A stretch of DNA of 32,120 bases, from positions 1 through 32,120 of the forward strand of contig OMYJ01000003.1 in assembly GCA_900315245.1 (NCBI GenBank), read 5' to 3'. A program made the position numbers and the translations under genes. How positions within the stretch are numbered: the stretch's first letter is position 1; every line of letters begins with the position of its first letter. Below the pieces are notes generated by a model that searched no databases, was not told the DNA's origin, and saw nothing but the letters and a program-made list of their open reading frames with translations. Positions 29,389-32,120 of the stretch are shown one piece after another. The DNA is from an uncultured Bacteroidales bacterium. Its GTDB lineage: Bacteria > Bacteroidota > Bacteroidia > Bacteroidales > WCHB1-69.

Positions 29389-29686
29389 AAATCAGTATTT
29401 TATCACGGTTAGCAGTTTCAGCGGCGTACGGACGAAGTGCCCCCTCCTCCACCAAATCGACCTCGCGTCCGAGCAGTTCCTGCAAATCCATCAGCATACC
29501 ACCATGCGTAAAAAGGGTAAAGGGTTTACCAGAACGGTCAGGTACGAAAAGGATGTCCACATCGCTTCGCGGTGTCTCTTCGCCTCGGGCGAAAGACCCG
29601 AAAAGCCATGCTTTCAGGACGGGCTGTGTCTTGAAATAATCGGCAATGATCTTTTTCATTATCTCAGTGCTCATACGTTTCCGCAT
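29372..29686 (-). CDS. mntA: MNT-domain nucleotidyltransferase antitoxin (MntA-like)
   Basis: The 104-residue protein has the minimal nucleotidyltransferase motif GSX10DXD: Gly30-Ser31 and Asp42-Val-Asp44 (GSFARGEETPRSDVD), with a third carboxylate at about Asp77 (REVDLVE). It is expected to neutralise the HEPN toxin by adenylylating its RX4HXY tyrosine. The catalytic residues are all present. Later ATGs at 29674 and 29659 could be the true start, since the first residues are basic and non-conserved. The promoter is the recurrent sequence at 29697-29718. Confidence 0.87.
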   Translation of the reverse strand: MRKRMSTEIMKKIIADYFKTQPVLKAWLFGSFARGEETPRSDVDILFVPDRSGKPFTLFTHGGMLMDLQELLGREVDLVEEGALRPYAAETANRDKILIYERKS

Positions 29687-29696
29687 TTTAAATTAG

Positions 29697-29718
29697 GCCG
29701 CAAAAATACACATTATTT
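29697..29718 (-). promoter_or_regulatory. Recurrent promoter sequence, copy 5
   Basis: The minus strand reads AATAATGTGTATTTTTGCGG then CC with an exact TATTTTTG box (29701-29708), about 15 bp before the first mntA start. Confidence 0.6.
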
Positions 29719-29720
29719 GT

Positions 29721-29813
29721 TCAATGGACAGCATCAAAAAAGAAAAAATCAGGCAGTTCCGCGCCGTCCCAGCTCTGCGAGGTACGGATAAGTTCAGTTT
29801 TTTGTGTGCTCAT
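29721..29813 (-). pseudogene. Relic of a cupin-domain protein gene (first 22 codons)
   Basis: The ATG at 29813 opens STQKTELIRTSQSWDGAELP, which resembles the start of small cupin proteins (..SWDGxELPxYPxGxPE). After LPD the sequence degenerates into FFFF and stops. The rest of the gene is absent, cut off next to the promoter of the mntA-hepT operon. Confidence 0.5.
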
Positions 29814-29894
29814 TTCACTCTATGATTTCGGTTGCTAAAGTAGTAATTATTTTTATATTTGATGCAAAATGACCAAATGGATGCGTTTTTTTTA

Positions 29895-29902
29895 TATTTT
29901 TG
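29895..29902 (+). promoter_or_regulatory. -7 promoter box of the YD-repeat protein gene
   Basis: TATTTTTG followed by CG, 26 bp upstream of the start at 29929. Its position excludes the in-frame ATG at 29869 as the start for this promoter. Confidence 0.6.
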
Positions 29903-29928
29903 CGTTCATATTTATTCATCTAACTGTT

Positions 29929-30909
29929 ATGCTGTCTCGCCGCGTCGTCATACATCATAATACTTGCAAGAAGATTGCCACTTTCTTGCTTCTTTTGTCG
30001 TTATGTCTGGTGGGACGGATTTCAGCCCAAATCAACATATATGGTGTTGAACACTTTCCAAAGTCCTTGTCGGAGAGTGGATTGCACGGACCAGTAAAAT
30101 CCATTGCCTATTCGAAGCTTATTATTACAAAGGATAGGGCTGTACACTATTCCACCCAAACTTTCCTCACTTTTAACAGAAAGGGACAGTTGATGGAGTC
30201 TATGACTGTAGGAGAAAGTTTTGATTGGGATGGGGACACGCTCATCGAGCGTTACTCATACGATTCGTCGGGTCGCTTCACTTCCAGATACACCACCGAT
30301 GGCAAATTTCGCCAAGAAGCTGTTTACGACAGTCTTGGACAGTTCCTTTATAGTGTTTACACTCGGTCAGACGGGACACCAAAACCGTCGCTACGATATT
30401 ATTACGACGAGCAGGGCCGCTGTGTTCGAAATGAATATGTGCCAACCGTTGATGAAGAAGATCTTGGATATACGATTATGACACATCCGTTTTCCTATGA
30501 TTCTGTAGGCAATTGCATCGCAACGGCTGAAATTGTGGACGGAGACACCGTACAAGTTAAATGGTGCAAATACGATAAAGATGGGAATCTGACGGAATAC
30601 GGTTTCACTTTAATGGGAGAAAGCAGGTATTTGTATTTCTATGACGACAGCTCAAAAAGAGTGAAGAATTTGGATTATTATAACGGAGAACTATCCGGAG
30701 AAACGATTTATGAGTATGATGAGAAGGACAGATTGGCTCGCACTAGGCGTTACGACAAAGACGGCAAGCTGGAGTATGGATGGGATTATCTCTACGACAG
30801 TTTTGATAATACGATAGAATGTGTTATGTACAGCTGGAATCCGGATCAGACACTAAGCACTACGATGAAGACCATTGCAGAATTTGAGTATTACGAATCT
30901 GACAATTGA
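29929..30909 (+). CDS. Secreted YD/RHS-type repeat protein
   Basis: The 326-residue protein has a signal peptide (HHNTCKKIATFLLLLSLCL then VGRISAQ) and then a chain of short repeats of the type YDxxGRxxxxxxxxDG: YSYDSSGRF, YYYDEQGRCV, YDSVGNCIA, KYDKDGNLTEY, YEYDEKDRLA, RYDKDGKLEYG and YDSFDNTIE. These beta-hairpin YD repeats form extended or shell-like surfaces in RHS and teneurin proteins, and in this short form are common secreted or surface proteins of Bacteroidota. No toxin domain follows. The start is placed downstream of the -7 box at 29895-29902. Confidence 0.8.
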   Translation: MLSRRVVIHHNTCKKIATFLLLLSLCLVGRISAQINIYGVEHFPKSLSESGLHGPVKSIAYSKLIITKDRAVHYSTQTFLTFNRKGQLMESMTVGESFDWDGDTLIERYSYDSSGRFTSRYTTDGKFRQEAVYDSLGQFLYSVYTRSDGTPKPSLRYYYDEQGRCVRNEYVPTVDEEDLGYTIMTHPFSYDSVGNCIATAEIVDGDTVQVKWCKYDKDGNLTEYGFTLMGESRYLYFYDDSSKRVKNLDYYNGELSGETIYEYDEKDRLARTRRYDKDGKLEYGWDYLYDSFDNTIECVMYSWNPDQTLSTTMKTIAEFEYYESDN

Positions 30910-30957
30910 TCTGTTTCTGGATGATCATTCTTTCCGGGATAAAGGCTATGAAAGGAG

Positions 30958-32120
30958 CTATCTTAGATACGGCCCCGTGACAGACCCCTTATCCTCCGCC
31001 ATCGCCTTGGGCGTTCCCTCGAAGATGATTTCTCCGCCCATCGCGCCGCCGCCGGGACCGAGTTCGATGAGCCAGTCGCAGGACTTCAGCATCTCGATGT
31101 TGTGCTCGATGAGGAAAATGGTGTTGCCCGCCTCCACCATCGTGTCGAAGAGGTTGAGGATGCGCTTGATGTCACCCGCGTGGAGACCGTCGGAGGGCTC
31201 GTCCATGATGAAGATCTTGCCCGCGTCGCGCAGGTAGGAGGCCAGTTTGATGCGCTGCAGCTCGCCGCCGGAGAGGGTGGAGAGCGACTGGTTCAGATGC
31301 AGATACCCCAAACCGACCTTGCGCAACGGTTCCAGTTTCTCGGCAATCACACTTCCGGCAAACAGCTCGGCGGCTTTGTTGGCGGTGAGGTCCATCACCT
31401 CGGCGATGTTGAGGCCGTTCACCTTGTAGGAGAGCACTTCCGGCGAATAACGCAATCCGCCGCAGGCCTCGCAGGTGGTCTCGATGGCATCCATGAAGGC
31501 CATGTCGTTGACGATGACGCCCTTGCCCTGGCAGACGGGACAGCCGCCCTTGCCGTTGAAGGAGAAGAGGTCGGCCTTGGTCTTGTTGGTCTTGGCGAAG
31601 AGCTTGCGGATGTCGTCGGCCACGTCCAGATAGGTGGCCGGGGTGCTGCGCAGACTGATGCCGATGCTCTTCTGGCTGATATAGACGATGTCTTGGTGGG
31701 ATTGTACGGGTTGTAGGGGCGAATAATTATTCGCCCCTACGGTCCGTATGGACCATGCGTTTCTGAAACATTCCATCAGAGAACTTTTTCCAGAGCCCGC
31801 CACGCCCGCGATGCCGCACATCACGCCCAACGGCAGCTTGACGGAAACATTCTTCAGGTTGTGCAGGTTGGCACTCTCCAACAGGAAGAAGCCCTTGGGC
31901 GTGCGCACCTGCTCCTTGATGGCACTCGTCGCGCTCAGCATCGTGCCCGTAAGCGTCTGACTGTGCAGCAGTTCCTCGTAGGTGCCCTCGAAGACGATTT
32001 CGCCGCCCTTCATCCCTGCACCGGGACCCATATCGATGATGTGGTCGGCGATTTTGATGATCTCCTTGTGGTGCTCCACGAGGATGACGGTGTTGCCGTG
32101 GTTCTTGAGTTTCTGCACCG
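30958..32120 (-). CDS. UvrA-like excinuclease ATPase (UvrA2 type), 3' part
   Basis: The visible 387 codons are the C-terminal half of a UvrA-family protein; the 5' part lies beyond the window. Seen are the end of the first nucleotide-binding unit (VILVEHHKEII, IDMGPGAGMKGGEIVFEGT), the second Walker A (GVAGSGKSSL), a zinc module CPVCQGKG with CEACGG, the ABC signature LSGGELQRIKLA, Walker B IFIMDEPSDGLHAGD and the H-loop LIEHN. Shorter linkers than in true UvrA and the 750-800-residue class suggest the UvrA2/drug-resistance-type paralogue. Between the Walker A helix and the next strand (IVYISQKSIG) there is an insertion of about 17 residues (IRTVGANNYSPLQPVQS) encoded by a perfect palindrome, which relatives lack as far as I recall. 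Confidence 0.9.
   Translation of the reverse strand, partial: VQKLKNHGNTVILVEHHKEIIKIADHIIDMGPGAGMKGGEIVFEGTYEELLHSQTLTGTMLSATSAIKEQVRTPKGFFLLESANLHNLKNVSVKLPLGVMCGIAGVAGSGKSSLMECFRNAWSIRTVGANNYSPLQPVQSHQDIVYISQKSIGISLRSTPATYLDVADDIRKLFAKTNKTKADLFSFNGKGGCPVCQGKGVIVNDMAFMDAIETTCEACGGLRYSPEVLSYKVNGLNIAEVMDLTANKAAELFAGSVIAEKLEPLRKVGLGYLHLNQSLSTLSGGELQRIKLASYLRDAGKIFIMDEPSDGLHAGDIKRILNLFDTMVEAGNTIFLIEHNIEMLKSCDWLIELGPGGGAMGGEIIFEGTPKAMAEDKGSVTGPYLR
31713..31754. repeat. Perfect 28-bp palindrome plus a second small palindrome inside the UvrA-like gene
   Basis: Positions 31713-31740 form an exact palindrome whose left half is GTAGGGGCGAATAA. It is followed directly by GGTCC-GTAT-GGACC (31741-31754). 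Both are translated in frame within the second ATPase unit. The base composition and symmetry are those of an intergenic repeat element, not of coding sequence. Confidence 0.75.

Noticed and set aside
1..32120. tRNA, rRNA or known riboswitch
   Set aside because: No cloverleaf with conserved TTCGAAT-type loop, ribosomal RNA segment or familiar riboswitch core was found while reading both strands.

Overview
The window looks like chromosomal DNA of a strictly anaerobic member of the Bacteroidota, probably order Bacteroidales. The signs are -7 boxes of the form TAnnTTTG in front of most genes, weak ribosome binding sites, a secreted protein with a type IX secretion C-terminal domain, DUF4369 thioredoxin-like lipoproteins, an anaerobe-type hybrid cluster protein with a Crp/Fnr-type regulator, a Nim-like flavoprotein and DUF4143 ATPases. 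The species cannot be named from the sequence alone. No rRNA, tRNA, CRISPR array, prophage or complete insertion sequence was seen.

Layout. Positions 1-2.2 kb (minus strand) hold the start of a glutaminase gene, an internally deleted flavoprotein gene, and a two-gene operon of a class M sirtuin (SirTM) with its zinc-type macrodomain partner, an ADP-ribosylation writer/eraser pair. From 2.4 to 9.5 kb come a SAM methyltransferase, two AAA/DUF4143 ATPases, an SDR dehydrogenase, two small lipoproteins and a ZIP-type metal transporter, separated by gene relics and dispersed repeats. From 9.5 to 15 kb are an outer-membrane protein, a miniature permease-HMA gene, a Nim-like protein, the divergent hcp/hcpR pair with a palindromic operator, and a full-length heavy-metal permease with a C-terminal HMA domain. 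From 15.1 to 16.5 kb lies a repeat-rich stretch with relics and a duplicated lipoprotein/promoter cassette. From 16.5 to 21.2 kb are two secreted proteins with near-identical signal peptides (one with a T9SS sorting domain, one with DUF6624) and a second SDR. From 21.3 to 28.7 kb are an AT-rich orphan gene, two EamA permeases, DUF4369 lipoproteins, an ECF sigma factor with a membrane partner and a SecD-P1-like lipoprotein, and a DUF362 lipoprotein. The end carries a HepT/MntA toxin-antitoxin pair, a cupin relic, a YD-repeat secreted protein and the 3' part of a UvrA-like ATPase.

Most striking are small-scale rearrangements. Three conserved proteins (macrodomain, ZIP transporter, UvrA-like) each appear to carry a short, mostly palindromic sequence inserted in frame, resembling in principle the palindromic elements of Rickettsia. 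The 3' tail of one SDR gene occurs five times. Several genes survive as in-frame deletion derivatives, and a roughly 27-base sequence centred on a -7 box recurs five times upstream of unrelated genes or relics. Two longer repeats (about 220 and 505 bp) carry upstream regions that now serve different genes.
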